Notes: generated by a model not told the origin, from the sequence alone. 64,000 bases of DNA from Aphanomyces cochlioides (GCA_019828595.1 JAHQRK010000003.1:1550001-1614000); one strand, 5' to 3'. Positions 44,483 to 56,301 are shown, numbered from the stretch's first letter. Numbers and translations: made by a program.

Positions 44483-45863
44483 TTACAAAATTGGCATGAA
44501 GAGCGGCGCATCCAACACAAACGGCAAGTTTTCAATACCTTTGGTCATGACTTGTACCTTGGAAAGCTGAGTGACGTCGGTGGTTACCACGAAGTCGACA
44601 TTCGAGCGATCCTGGATTGGCAATTGGAGGATCGAGTCGATGGAAATACCCGCTTTCTCGGCTTCTTCACCCACTTGACGAATGATGCCAAGGCCATCCG
44701 AAATGCGAATGCGCACGTAGAACTTGCCAGAAAAGTCATTTTGGATGGTCACGGCTTGTGTGGCCGCAAATGGCGACGAAGGAATGAGCTCTTGGCCCAA
44801 GCGGACAATGTCATTGACGACAGAGTTTGCCGTGGGGAAGCGACCAGCGCCTTGGCCGACGTAGGCACCGTTAACGCAGTTTTCGGAAACAATACTGACA
44901 ATGTTGCCGGCGCCACCGCACGTGCCAATGACATTACTTACTGGCACGACAATGGGAGACACAAAGACAGAGATTTCGTTGGGGGCGGCAGGATTCGATC
45001 GCTTGGCCACACCAAGCAACTTAATCGTGCTTTGCATCATTTGCGCATACGCAAAATCGACCGCCTTGATGCGCGTAATACCTGCAAATACGACAATTAA
45101 GAAGATGATGCAGGAGAATACGGGTACCAGTGGTAGGAATATCTGAGGGTTTGATTACACAGCCAAAGCCCAATTTGGCCAAGATGGCGATCTTGGCTTG
45201 CACATCAAAGCCATCGACATCAGCACTTGGATTGGCTTCAGCAAAGCCCAAGTCCTGTGCTTCTTTCAACACAGCTTCGTACGAAGCACCTTCCTTTTCC
45301 ATCTAGGCACATCCGCGTGTCATTAAATGTTGGAGAGAAATTCAAACCTTGGAAAGCATGTAATTCGTGGTGCCGTTCATAATACCAGCAATTTCCTTGA
45401 TCACATCCCCCGAGTACGAGCTTTGGAGAGTGTGAATGATTGGAATACCGCCACACACGGAGGCTTCATAGCCGAATCGAACGGAGGGGTGTGCTTGAAG
45501 CAAATCTGTCAATTCCGGCATGAACGAAGCAACTAAAGCTTTATTCGCCGTGATCACGTGCTTGTTCTTCGCAATAGCTTTGAAGACCACATCTTTTGCA
45601 TCCGTGACGCCTCCCATCAATTCAATAATGCAATTTATTGAGTTGTCTTCGAGAATGTCGTCATATTTTGTCGTAATCATGGTGTTGTGGCCCTTGACCA
45701 ATTCAACGAGTTCGGGTTTAGACGGTGTGCGCACGCAAATCGCTTCGATCGAAGCTTGGACGCCGATCGTCTTCAGGAAGGAAGCACGGGAGTTCAAGAT
45801 TTGGAAGACTCCGCCGCCGACAGTTCCGCAACCAAACAAACCAATGCGCAAGGGGATCGTCAT
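44483..45863 (-). CDS. Homoserine dehydrogenase
   Basis: Reduces aspartate semialdehyde to homoserine with NAD(P)H, on the path to threonine and methionine. Three exons (45863-45348, 45302-45128, 45081-44483; introns 45 and 46 nt) give 429 residues. IGLFGCGTVGGGV is the nucleotide-binding Rossmann loop, HVITANKALVA the family motif, GYEASVCGGIPII and GIMNGTTNYML the substrate site, and EAQDLGFAEANPSADVDGFD the conserved signature containing catalytic residues. The C-terminal 80 residues (FYVRIRISDGLGIIRQV) resemble an ACT domain, as in the monofunctional bacterial type. No aspartokinase domain is attached. Confidence 0.95.
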
Positions 45864-46136
45864 CTTCCAAGCAAATTACAAAATGAAGGGGAAGATCCAT
45901 CCCCTCCCGTACATGCCGTACACACTTTGACAAATTTTATTTTAATATCAAGACGTTCAGTACAGTACGTAAGAAATATTTCAAGTACACGTACATTGCA
46001 CATTCACCACATCGATATCCATGTCCAGAATGATCTCATGGTGCAAGAATATCAGGGAAGAAGACGGAATCGACGGAAATGAGGGAGACATCCATACAAC
46101 CAGAGCCCGAAGCTTGTATTAAACAGTATTAATAGA

Positions 46137-47996
46137 TCAATGGAGAGGTTGATAGGCGGCATGCGTTGCTGGTCGAAAGAGTAGCGCTATATCTTCCAGC
46201 GGAACGCCTTTGGTCTCGGGCAAGAACTTGGCCAGAAGTACCAATCCAACGACTGCTATCGCGGCATAAAGCCAAAATGCACCGTAAGGAGTGAGCACCG
46301 ACACAACCGTCAAAAATGTGTATGATACGAGCAAGTTGGAGACCCAGTTGGCAGTCGTGGATGCGCCAAGAGCTACGCTGCGAACATGCAGGGGATAGAT
46401 TTCGGCATTGATTGTCCATGGCATGCATCCTATTCGTATTGTGTGAATCCAAAGATCCTCAAACGATCACTGTTACCCATTCCGCTAGCAAAGCATGCCA
46501 GGTAAACAAAGAGCGCACCGACAATTACTCCACTCCACTTGGTTGAAGCTGAAGGTGGGCATGTTTGAAAGGAGTACTCGGCGCACGAAAAACCAGTGGC
46601 AGGAGATAATGGCGATCCAGGCACGCATGTTCCAGGTCCGCCGCAGTAGCCACAGGCTGCATTGGCAACACAATCGAAGCATGTTTGGATGCCTTGGCAA
46701 AGCCCTACGCCTTCAAGGGACTGGGAAGTATGCTCAGCCATGAAGAACGCTCCACCCAAAGCAAGAAGAGAGAGAGCCACTCCAAGCAAGCTGTAGAGAG
46801 TCAAAGGTCGGCGTCCAATCCTACGATTTTTTATAAGTCAAACCATGGAGGCTTCTTCTCACCTGTCGACGAGAGCCATGCCAACAAAGGTAAACGCAAA
46901 GTTGCTGAAGGCAACAACGGCCGAGAGCCAAATTGCAGTCGAAGGATCCGAGAAGCCAGCCATTTGAATGATTGTTGCGCCGTAGTACATGACAGTGTTG
47001 ATGCCCACGAGCTGCTGAAGGACCTGATGGACATTTGAGAATGTGAGAGTCATGACAAGGGACTACCTGCAAGCCACAACCCAAGAGCAATGCACGCCAA
47101 ACGTTTGGCGCTGTGAAGTCGCTCCATAAGACTGGAGAAGAAGAACCTTTGTGTGGAGACTCCTCCTGCATCAGTGCAAACTCATAGTCGATGTTGGCGT
47201 CTCCGCGAATAGTGGAGAGGACATCGCGAGCTTCCCCATCAAGGCCCTTGTCCATCAGCCATCGTGGACTTTCTATTGTAAATGGAGAGTTAGACGTCTC
47301 TATCCTTGTGTTGGGCTCACCAGGGAGAAAGAGAAAGCAAACAAATTGAATCGACGAAGGTATGGCAACAAGACCAAGCATGTATCGCCATCCATCGGGT
47401 GTCGTGCTGAGAAATCCATCAAACACCGATGCAAAGAATTGACCGCCTGTTATCATCAATGTGTTCGCTGACACCAGAGTACCTCGCCGTCCTAGAAAAT
47501 TGCTCAAAACATTCAACTATCCCTGTTTACCTGAAGGTGACGCTTCGGCAATATAAACGGGAATCGTCATTGATGAGATACCAATCGCAAGACCAACGAT
47601 AAAGCGGCCAACTATCAACACGGATACGTTTGCAGCACGGCCCATGCAAACAGCGCCAATCGTAAAAAGAATCGAAGAGAGCAGGATCATGGGCTTTCGT
47701 CCGAGCAAAACGTTGCCATAGCTACCAGATCCAGCACCAATGATAGCACCGATGATTGCCGCGGACACCACGGTCTCTGACTCGAACGTTGACAGCTTGA
47801 AACCTGTTGAAGATCCGCCCAACGACACCAAAGCGCCAGAAATCACGCCCTAGAACATTTATATCAATACAAAAATGTGGAAAGGGCGTACCGTGTCGTA
47901 GCCAAACAGGAAGCCACCGATGCACGAGCAGCATGTGAGGAGATAGAGATAAAGCGACGGTGGAGCCGTTGGTGCGACCTCAACGCCATCTTTCAT
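46137..47996 (-). CDS. MFS sugar/H+ symporter with Cys-rich extracellular loop (HMIT-like)
   Basis: A 12-TM sugar-porter protein of the SLC2A13/HMIT or inositol transporter type. It starts MKDGVEVAPTAPP; several short introns interrupt it (for example 40-odd nt before GVISGALV). Sugar-porter motifs read: CIGGFLFGYDTGVISGAL, GRKPMILLSS, PVYIAEASP, ESPRWLM, LQQLVGINTVMYY and, in the last exon, PWTINAEIYPLHVRS and FLPETKGVPLEDI. Between TM9 and TM10 is an extra loop with eight cysteines (GLCQGIQTCFDCVANAACGYC, then CVPG, CAEY, CPPS), as in HMIT proteins. Substrate is likely inositol or a hexose with H+. It ends PATHAAYQPLH. The promoter is shared with the divergent cysteine-synthase-like gene (about 185 bp). 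Confidence 0.85.
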
Positions 47997-48180
47997 CGTT
48001 GCTCCCAAACAGAAAATGAGATGTGATCGGAATCAAAAAATATCAGTTGAGTTTAAAACATTTAAAGAACTGCCATATAGAGTTAAAGAAACATGAAAAT
48101 TGAGTTAAAGAAATCAGTAAAAAATGGCAACACTGATTTTGTTCTTTTTTCATCAATAAATTCGCGAATTTTCCACCACA

Positions 48181-49556
48181 ATGCAATCATCGGTGGCTGC
48201 GGTCTGGAGTGTCTCGGTCGCTGCGGCCGTCGCGCTTGTGCTCTATCAATGGATAGCGCTGAAGAGAGCAGTCAAAGCCAGTGAAGATGAGTCAGAGATT
48301 CGCGAAGGACACGCTGGTCTGATCGGCAACACGCCACTTGTGAAGATCCATAGTCTGTCGAAAGCCACTGGTTGCACAATCTTGGTACTGTTTAATGCCC
48401 CAGAATCTATTCAATGCGTGCTGCTCTTTAGGCGAAGGCCGAATATCTCAATCCTGGTGGTAGCTCTAAGGATCGCGTCGCTAAAGGCATTGTCGAAGAC
48501 GCAGAAGCTCGAGGACTGTTAAAACCAGGTGGAACTATTGTTGAAGGGACTTCTGGAAGCACAGGCATCAGTCTTGCGCTAATGGCTCGAGGTACGCTCA
48601 AATACTGGCGTGAACACTCAATTCAAATTGTAGCTCGAGGGTATAACTGTTTGATTGTCATGCCAGATGACCAAGCCAAGGAAAAGAGTGAACTCCTCCA
48701 GCAATTCGGTGCGACGGTGGAATTTGTCAAGCCAGCGTCCATTGTCAATGCCAAGCATTATGTAAACCAAGCACGACGACGTGCTAGTGAAATTCCAGGT
48801 TGGTGATCCTGCCATACTGCATGATGTCATGATGGAAGAGCAGGTGGATATTTTGCCGATCAATTTGAAAACCCAGCCAACACCGACGTCCATTACCGCA
48901 CGACTGGACCTGAAATCTGGCATCAAACAAAAGGACATGTCGATGCATTTGTCATGTCTGCGGGTACGCTAATGCCAAGGAGGAGGCATTTGACCACTAG
49001 GTAGGAACTGGAGGTACCATAGCTGGCGTTTCTCGCTTCTTGAAGGAGAAGAACGCGGCTGTTCAAGTGATTCTGGCAGATCCACCAGGGTCAAGTCTCT
49101 ACAACAAGGTAGAACATCGAGAAGACGTCTGGCTAAGTCGCGAAGGTTCGCCACAATGTGTGCTACGCACCCCAGCAGTCGGAGCGTACAGTCAAGCGCC
49201 ATCGATACGACACTGTGGCCGAAGGAATAGGCATCGACCGGCTCACTGAAAACTTCCTCGCTGCCCAGGTAGACGATGCGTACTTGGTTTCAGACGCAGA
49301 AGGTGTCGAGATGTCGAGGCATTTACTTCGAGAAGATGGCATCTTTGTCGGATGCTCAAGCGCCATGAACTGCGTTGCCGCAGTGCGAGCCGCCCGAAAG
49401 CTAGGCCCTGGACACACGATTGTGACAATCTTGTGTGATTCAGGCCAGCGACACTTGACAAAGTTTTGGAACGATGCCCACTTGGAGGAAATGTGGCAAT
49501 TGAAAGCGACAGCATCCGACTTATCCTTCTTGGACGGCTCGACTGGCCAGCCTTAG
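48181..49556 (+). CDS. Membrane-anchored cysteine synthase-like PLP enzyme
   Basis: A fold-type II PLP enzyme of the cysteine synthase/cystathionine beta-synthase family. The N-terminus [20 protein letters not shown] is a membrane anchor or targeting segment. [11 protein letters not shown] opens the catalytic domain; after intron 1 (48385-48431), [13 protein letters not shown] contains the PLP lysine, [14 protein letters not shown] is the substrate loop, and [13 protein letters not shown] binds the PLP phosphate. Several 40-60-nt introns follow. [16 protein letters not shown] and [14 protein letters not shown] are conserved near the end. The arrangement with an N-terminal anchor resembles fungal cysteine synthase 2 (YGR012W type). 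Whether it makes cysteine or another amino acid is not shown. Confidence 0.87.
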
Positions 49557-52448
49557 ACGTAAACATACCTTGAAGGAGCTATCATATGGACGAGCTTGAA
49601 CCAGCTCCTTTGAGTGGAGCAAGCGGGGTTTGGTGACCGCTCAGGGTCGTACAAGTGGATCTTACGTCGGTAGCACCAGCACTTGAAGCACATCAATAAA
49701 AGTGACCTTCATCCAAGGAGCGTGGATCACCTGCTACTGTCGCTCAAGTGAGCGGAAGGAAGGCATGGAGTCGACCTCATTGAGTGGTTGACTTGGAATT
49801 CCCAAGAAGATTTTCGCACACGACTTTCTTGCTAGAATGCCCATCTCCATGACTTCGAGTGGAAACCTGAAGGCTTTCAAGTCGTGTTTCTGATTGACCT
49901 TGATCACACAAACTGATCTCGTCGATTTACGACCTCACGTTGCATGTAGCAGACGCCTTCAGAGGCATTCTTTGCCTCATACAGCACAAGTTTCATTCTG
50001 GCGGATAAGAACTAAACACAATGCCCAACTGCAGTCAGTCACTGTGAGGTGAGTGGCCTTGCTACTGCGTCAGGGGCCTCTCCTCGCATTTCTTTCCGCT
50101 TGAAGGGGTACTGAGACTGGCAAAATCGACATGTTACTCGCTGGTTTTGCGCAGCATTGCCGTCCCCACTCCAATGTTCGTGCGAAACAATGAAGACATT
50201 TCAGTGAGAGATGGGTGCATCTATCACACAGCGACCTTTTGTCATCGCCATCGAGGAGGGCCCTTGAGATTGGAAGCGGCCGTTGGAAAGCTACATGTAG
50301 ACCATGTGTTTGACGGTCCATTGACGAGGTCCACGACCTTGGAAGTGCCATGACAGTGAGAATCTTGCATACAACATCGAAATGAACCTAGTTCCAGGGG
50401 AAGTCTCTCTTTCGAGTGTGAGGTAGCGACAAGCAGTCCCAGCCCAGCGGGCGCAATGAGAGAGGACTCTAACAATCGAAACGAAAGCTCGCACTTGCAA
50501 GATCACACTGTGTCACGAATGATTGATAGGGGGACTCACGACTGTCTTCCATTGACGAATGAGGCAACCCCATCGGGCTGCACCGTCAACTCACGCCGGC
50601 TGGGGAACGTCATTTCATCCCGTCGTGGCGGTGCCATGCAAGCTCAATCAATACCACGCTTGCGAAAACAACCGATATGCGGTCAAGCTTGGTCTGGTGC
50701 CGCCTCTTGGTTCAATGGCAAGCTCGGGTCATGGCATCGTGATTCTTGAACCTTTTTCATGTCATCATCAACTTACCAGCTCATGGACACCTCTACAAAA
50801 ACTGATCTGCTGCCTTCACCTGGCCTTCTCCTGGCCTCTTCTTGGCTTCATCGTCGCGTGTTGGTTCCTCCAAACTTGCCTCAGAACTCCATAGCCAGGA
50901 CAAACTCTGGTATGTGAGCAATCCAACAAGAAGAGGATCGCTCGAGTTGGAGCTACAACGAGTAGTGAACGCATGAAAATTGATACCTTTAGTAATAAAT
51001 AAATTTACAAGTATCGAATATGTGAGGATTGGTGGAGTATTCTGTGTCTACTACCTTGAGAATCCAAATAATCGTGACATATTGAGATTTTCTTCAAGTC
51101 AATTATGTCTTCGGAAAGTTAATTGACTCTCCTGTAGAAGGAAGAGATTACGCGACTACGCAGTGTGCAACCAACGACATCATTGCGAGTTTTCCTGACA
51201 GACCTGTTGATATCTCATGGATAAATGAAGCGAAGAGTCACTTGGACAAGGTCCCGAAACTCTCCAACAATTCGATAGTCAATTTCATGATCGTCATTGC
51301 CTTGTTTCGCTTTTGACATCGTTTTACGATATAGGTGACGACCACAACTTGATATCTTGAAATATGATATTATTTTTGTATAAGTTTTCAAGTTCACTAT
51401 GGTTTGTGTAGGAGGTCCTAACATGATAATTTATACCTTTAAAACATGATATAGTCTACCCTGCTACAAAGCATACAGGTATCAGTATCTAACTTGGAAA
51501 TGAGTACCTCTCTAAGTGAATATTTTCCGACCAAAGTGCACCTTTCACTACTGTACTCGCCGACTCGACTGTACGATACCCATGTCACCTACAAATACCA
51601 GTACATCATCTTCGCATCCACTTCCAAATCGCCATCGACTGCAGCTCCCTTCCATCGAGTTTTATTTGCGCTCTAGTCGCTCAAGGTCTATCATGGCATG
51701 GCACATTTTTCATGCAGGCGTTGATTTGACACGGCTGATCCAAGCCACGACAGCCACAAGCTCGCCTCTCTCTCTCTGCCATAGGAGTGCCAACTTCAAA
51801 CTTTCTTTTCAACATGCTCGCCTGCGAAACCTTCGTCTCCAACACAGGTTCAACGAAACCCTCGCCAGTTTGCCTTGGCACATCACTTGAAGTTTGTATA
51901 CTAGCTGAGCCGGCCCACCAATTCCCTTAACCAGTACAATTCCCAACCACAGCCATCGTTGTGAGTAATTTCAAAACACAACACACTGCGTAATTGCCCA
52001 TACATACAACCAACCCAATACTGTAAACCTTGATGAAGATGGCAAAAGAGTGAGAGAAAAAAAGATGGTACCCAGATCAGATCTTTCTCCTTCATCAACT
52101 ATGATTACTCCCTACAAGAACGCACCCACAAGCACAACCTTGCAACCTTGGCTATTTAGATTGACCATAACTGTAGTGGTGAAGAGGATGTTGAGTTTGA
52201 GGTTGAACAAGTCGATGTAGATGGATGGGGGAGATTTCAACGAGGTGGCATATATATTGTTGTATCAGCGGGCAATGTACTAGATTGGGGAATTAGTGCG
52301 GTACTCGCGTTTAACATGTCTGAATGTTTCGAGCATTTGATTGGCGGATCGAATGACCATATTATATTGCCCATGGCTGGCTCGGAGGTTGTCTCGACCA
52401 AGTTGACAGCGCGTCTGTGCATTGCGTCTTTTGCGTTGTCGTGTCAAG
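49557..52448. other. 2.9-kb gap, nothing recognised
   Basis: No gene, RNA or clear repeat was recognised. Short open frames exist on both strands (for example minus 50506-50242 and plus 50456-50894), but they change frame and have no similarity. Composition falls from about even to AT-rich after 50,950. A TATA-like ATATATATT lies at about 52250, some 190 bp before the ENT start. Confidence 0.4.
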
Positions 52449-53813
52449 ATGACTGTCGAGTACGTCGCGGTGGCCACGCCTGTCGTGAACAAGGAAATCG
52501 CGCTCATCGCTGATGAGCCCGTGGATATTGAGAAGGATGAAATTCCTCAATCTGTCATCGACGAATTGAAGGCCAACTACAACTACATTTACTACTCGTT
52601 CTACTTCTTGGATGGTGCCGTCATGTGGGCGTACTATTCGTGCTTGTCGGCCCAAGATTACTACGCGGGCAAGTACCCGACCGTCCAATTCTCCTTCTTG
52701 ACCACCATGTTCTTGACGTGGCCGTTGAGTTTGGGCTACCTTCTCCAAATGTGGTCTGGTTTGGATCATGCTTTGGGCCACCGTCTCCGTATGCGTATTG
52801 GTTTCACGGCGATTGCTGCTGCTGCCGTGATTATCATCATCCATGGATGGTTTGGTTTGAGCGAAACTACGGGTGCCTACCTCTGCTTGGCCTTGTTTGC
52901 CGTCTGCGGTGCCTCCCACTCGCTCAGTGAACCTGTCTTGTACATCATTGCCGGATTGTTCCCCGATGAAAAATTCACCAACGCCGTGCAAATCGGTGAT
53001 GCCATGGCTGGTGTCGTGAACGTCGTTGCGGCTACTGTTATCCGTTTGATTGTTGGTGGCATCAAGTCTGAAAATGGTTCCAAGGCCAACGATATCAGTT
53101 TCTTCCTCTTCATGGGTCTTACCATCATCATCTGCTTCTTGGCCATCTACATCCACGAAAAGTTGTCGGCCATCCCTGCCGTCAAGTACTTGTTGGACCG
53201 TGCTGAACGTGACCACAAGCAAAAATTCGAAACCATGTCGTTGCCAGCCTTGTGGTCCAACTACTTCCGCATTGCCAAGGTCATCATCGTCCCTCTTGTT
53301 GCGCAATACTTGATGTTCTTCTGCACGTTGGCCTTGTTCCCTGGTATTGGTTGCTCTGCCAGCGCCCATGTCATCAAGGACTACTCGGTCGCCTGGTACT
53401 GCTCCCCTGGTATCGTCGGTTCGTTCAACTTTGGCGATCTTTTCGGCCGTATGTTGTGCAGCAACAAGGCGATTTGGAACTACTTCTCCTCCAAGACGGT
53501 CTTGATCCTTGCCGTCTTGCGTTGGGTGTGGCTTCCATTGATCTTGATGAGCTTGTTCTCTTCGCCGTTGTACTCTTTTGCCGACGCTCAAACTTTCGGT
53601 TTGATCTGGCCTGTCATCTTGTACTTCTTCTTGGGTATCAGCGGCGGTATGTTAGCCACGATCTCGATCGGTACGGCTCCTTTGATGGTCTCGCAAGCTG
53701 ACCGCCAGGCTGCCTCGGCCCTCATGGTCATGGCTTTGTACTTGGGTTTGAGCACGGGCTCGACCTTTGGCTGGGGCATTGGCCACAACCATCTCTTTAA
53801 CGTCGGCTTGTAA
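52449..53813 (+). CDS. Equilibrative nucleoside transporter (ENT/SLC29 family)
   Basis: 454 residues from MTVEYVAVATP, no introns. Eleven hydrophobic segments are visible, from YIYYSFYFLDGAVMWAYYSC to LMVMALYLGLSTGSTFGW. Family traits include the aromatic TM1, the position of GIVGSFNFGDLFGRML (ENT NFxDxxGR-type motif, here FNFGDLFGR) and the large cytosolic loop between TM6 and TM7 (YIHEKLSAIPAVKYLLDRAE). It would move nucleosides or nucleobases across the plasma membrane. Codon choice is strongly uniform (Leu mostly TTG, Gly GGT, Lys AAG), unlike neighbours, which suggests high expression. This bias also creates a long antisense open frame that I do not call. Confidence 0.88.
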   Translation: MTVEYVAVATPVVNKEIALIADEPVDIEKDEIPQSVIDELKANYNYIYYSFYFLDGAVMWAYYSCLSAQDYYAGKYPTVQFSFLTTMFLTWPLSLGYLLQMWSGLDHALGHRLRMRIGFTAIAAAAVIIIIHGWFGLSETTGAYLCLALFAVCGASHSLSEPVLYIIAGLFPDEKFTNAVQIGDAMAGVVNVVAATVIRLIVGGIKSENGSKANDISFFLFMGLTIIICFLAIYIHEKLSAIPAVKYLLDRAERDHKQKFETMSLPALWSNYFRIAKVIIVPLVAQYLMFFCTLALFPGIGCSASAHVIKDYSVAWYCSPGIVGSFNFGDLFGRMLCSNKAIWNYFSSKTVLILAVLRWVWLPLILMSLFSSPLYSFADAQTFGLIWPVILYFFLGISGGMLATISIGTAPLMVSQADRQAASALMVMALYLGLSTGSTFGWGIGHNHLFNVGL

Positions 53814-53973
53814 GTTGTAAGATCTAGTAGTCCTGTATATATATTTGCACAAGAAAGCTTGTTAGGCATGGCAATCTTAATGACAAATCTAACAAATTGA
53901 GTGTTCAATCGTCCAAGCCAGTCTTACTTGCTTCACTTGGTCATTCATGCGTTAAGTAAATCTACGTCTAGCT

Positions 53974-56301
53974 CTACGCGCTCACTCGAGTCACTGAAAT
54001 GCCTGGACCTCGCTTGAATTTGAGAAGAGCTGTCTTGGTGCACGTCTTGACAAATGCAATTGTCTTCTTGACGCCCATCATGGCTGTGTCTCGTCCGTTT
54101 ATCTCAAGGAGCAAGTCTCCAATGTTAACATGACGAAGGGACTCGCAGCATGGCTCGCGGCACACGAGGACCACCATCGGGTACACACCTTTGGCGAGGC
54201 GACATTCACGCAGCTGGACACCAATGCTCTTGTTCTCCTTCCATTTCACAAGATACAGCGAACTGTCTGGTGTGTCGCTCTTTGAGGTGCGTTGGCTCCT
54301 GAGACGTCCACGTACTGTGAGTTTCATATTGACACTGTTGGGCTCAACGAGAGGGATCGTCTGTTCCTCTAGCTCGTTCAATTTTGGCAGCCTTGAAATC
54401 GGTGCATTTCCATTGCGTTTCTTGCCACCACTTCGGCGTCGTCCACCAAGCCGTTCATTTGAAGAGCTGCTGCTGCCACTTGATCGAAGTAATGGAGCTG
54501 ACGAAGACGACGAAGACGAGGAATTTGATGTTGTTGATGGCTTGTCCTTGTCGTCACTGCGACGGGAGTGAGTTCGAGGTGGAAATTCCAACTTGGGCAT
54601 GAGGGCTTCGTCGCTTTCTTCGCTTGGTTCTTCCAGGTCGAGATCCAAGTCTGCGTCTGTGATAACAGCAGACTCGTCTTCCTCTTCTTCCTCTTCACTC
54701 GTCTTGCTTTCATCTTCAGTCGGCGTAAACGGGAGTTCATCAGGAACCGTGACTGGATCATGGGCCTTGCTAATCACCGCCTTGACTTTGCCGTTGTCTT
54801 CGTCATCTAGTTGTTCCAAATTATTGTACATTTGTCTTGTATCTTCGTCATCCGAGTCTGTGTCTGCGTCGGGACTTTTAGTGTGAACTACCGACGGAAC
54901 TGTCTCTGGGTGAAACGACGCCTTAGAGGGCGGTTGAGGTTGGTGGGGAGGAGTTAAAGGCTGCGGTGGAGTGCTTTGTCGAGTGTGCTGGGTGTTTTGC
55001 TGTGCTGAAGTTTGGTGTTGCTGTGGAGTCGTCTGGCGTACCAGTGGTGTGGCTACTGAGGGAAGCGGGGGGGTTTGAGGCTGCTGAGGAGGAGCTTGAT
55101 ATTGCCGAGGGGAGGTTTGAATTTGTTGAGGGGAAGGCTGTCGTTGAAGTGGGGCTGACAAATGTGGCTGAGGGCTGGGCTGGTGCGCCAACGGAGGAGT
55201 TTGAGGCGGCTGTGGTGTAGTAGCATGAGGGGACATTTGACGTGCCAAAGGCGGAGTTTGGGGAGGTTGTGGTGTAGTATGGTGCGCATGAGGGGATGTC
55301 TGTCGGTTCAAGGGGGCTGGGTGGTGCGACACTGGCGAAGTTTGAGGAGCAGGTTGGTTCTTCTGGACTGGTGGAGGTGAACTAGACGGCGGTGGAACAA
55401 AGACGAGAGCAATTGGCTTAGCCATTTTCTGCAACGCGGCAAAGAAGTCACTGAATGGATGCTCGCTTGAGAGGAGGCCGTTCGCAGAGATGAGCACATC
55501 ACCGATCTTGACATTGGAAGTGATCAAAGGAGACGCATGAGGAAGCGTGCGAGTTACAACAGGAAGTTGCGTCGTCTCATCTTCACCAAAGTAGACACCG
55601 AGAGGACCATCAACCCATGAGAAGACAAAGCTGTTTGGAACGGGAGAGCGTGGATTCGGAACGTTGTCGTATGACATTGGAGGTGATGTTCGTCGAACGG
55701 GAGGCTTCTCACTTTGAGCGGGGGAAGCTTTTCGACGGCCAGGAAGCGGTGGAGTTAATAACTCTTCTTCCACTTGTGGCGCCGTTGTGTCAACTGGCAT
55801 GGGTCGAGGCTTATTACGAGAACTACCGCCATCTGACGACGAGGTCGGTCGAAGGGTGGGTTTGGCTTCCTCTTTCGACTGCTTTCGTTGAAGCTGTTGA
55901 CTTCTTGCTTCAAGAGCTTTGGCTTCTTGAATTTTGGCCTCTTGTGACATCAGAATCCGAGTTCGATTCGCCATGGTAGCTCGCCGGAAGCGGAGGAGCA
56001 CAGGCTTTTGCTTGGTTGTGAGGAGCCGTAAAAAGTTGTTGAACGTGTTTTCTTCCGCTCGGAGTTCATTCACACACAATAGAAAGTCGCCCACTTCCAT
56101 GGCAGCCGCCAACGGACTCGTGGCGTCGGTGATTTTCGACACAAATGGCAGTTCCGTCTCCTTGTCTTCAGAGATGTTGACACCAAGCCGGCCGGTTTCC
56201 CACTGCACAAAGTACTCATCTTCCTCGAGGGGTGTGAGTTGATACGTCATGATCATTTGTTCTGCCCATGCTTGGAGAGGCTTTGGCTTGGGTTTGCTCA
56301 T
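53974..56301 (-). CDS. Triple-PDZ scaffold-like protein with Pro/Gln-rich linker
   Basis: 775 residues from MSKPKPKPLQ; the frame runs 11 codons further with only a GTG. PDZ-like domain 1 is about 30-105 (YFVQWETGRLGVNIS; MEVGDFLLCVNEL), domain 2 about 225-305 (FVFSWVDGPLGVYFG; VKIGDVLISANGLL), domain 3 about 685-765 (YLVKWKENKSIGVQL; VNIGDLLLEINGRD). Between 2 and 3 lie a Pro/Gln/His repeat tract (units like PPLAHQPSPQ), an acidic Glu/Asp block and a poly-Ser run next to a basic patch (GGRRRSGGKKRNG). All three domains share the same internal order, so they arose by duplication. Probably a submembrane or signalling scaffold; partners unknown. Confidence 0.8.
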   Translation of the reverse strand: MSKPKPKPLQAWAEQMIMTYQLTPLEEDEYFVQWETGRLGVNISEDKETELPFVSKITDATSPLAAAMEVGDFLLCVNELRAEENTFNNFLRLLTTKQKPVLLRFRRATMANRTRILMSQEAKIQEAKALEARSQQLQRKQSKEEAKPTLRPTSSSDGGSSRNKPRPMPVDTTAPQVEEELLTPPLPGRRKASPAQSEKPPVRRTSPPMSYDNVPNPRSPVPNSFVFSWVDGPLGVYFGEDETTQLPVVTRTLPHASPLITSNVKIGDVLISANGLLSSEHPFSDFFAALQKMAKPIALVFVPPPSSSPPPVQKNQPAPQTSPVSHHPAPLNRQTSPHAHHTTPQPPQTPPLARQMSPHATTPQPPQTPPLAHQPSPQPHLSAPLQRQPSPQQIQTSPRQYQAPPQQPQTPPLPSVATPLVRQTTPQQHQTSAQQNTQHTRQSTPPQPLTPPHQPQPPSKASFHPETVPSVVHTKSPDADTDSDDEDTRQMYNNLEQLDDEDNGKVKAVISKAHDPVTVPDELPFTPTEDESKTSEEEEEEDESAVITDADLDLDLEEPSEESDEALMPKLEFPPRTHSRRSDDKDKPSTTSNSSSSSSSSAPLLRSSGSSSSSNERLGGRRRSGGKKRNGNAPISRLPKLNELEEQTIPLVEPNSVNMKLTVRGRLRSQRTSKSDTPDSSLYLVKWKENKSIGVQLRECRLAKGVYPMVVLVCREPCCESLRHVNIGDLLLEINGRDTAMMGVKKTIAFVKTCTKTALLKFKRGPGISVTRVSA

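Noticed and set aside
49557..52448. tRNA or retrotransposon in the large gap
   Set aside because: I looked for cloverleaf-type paired arms, LTR-like direct repeats and reverse transcriptase or integrase motifs and found none convincing.
52362..53591. 409-codon open frame antisense to the ENT gene
   Set aside because: Its translation is polar and rich in Arg, Gln and Asp with no family pattern; it is the reverse shadow of a strongly biased gene.
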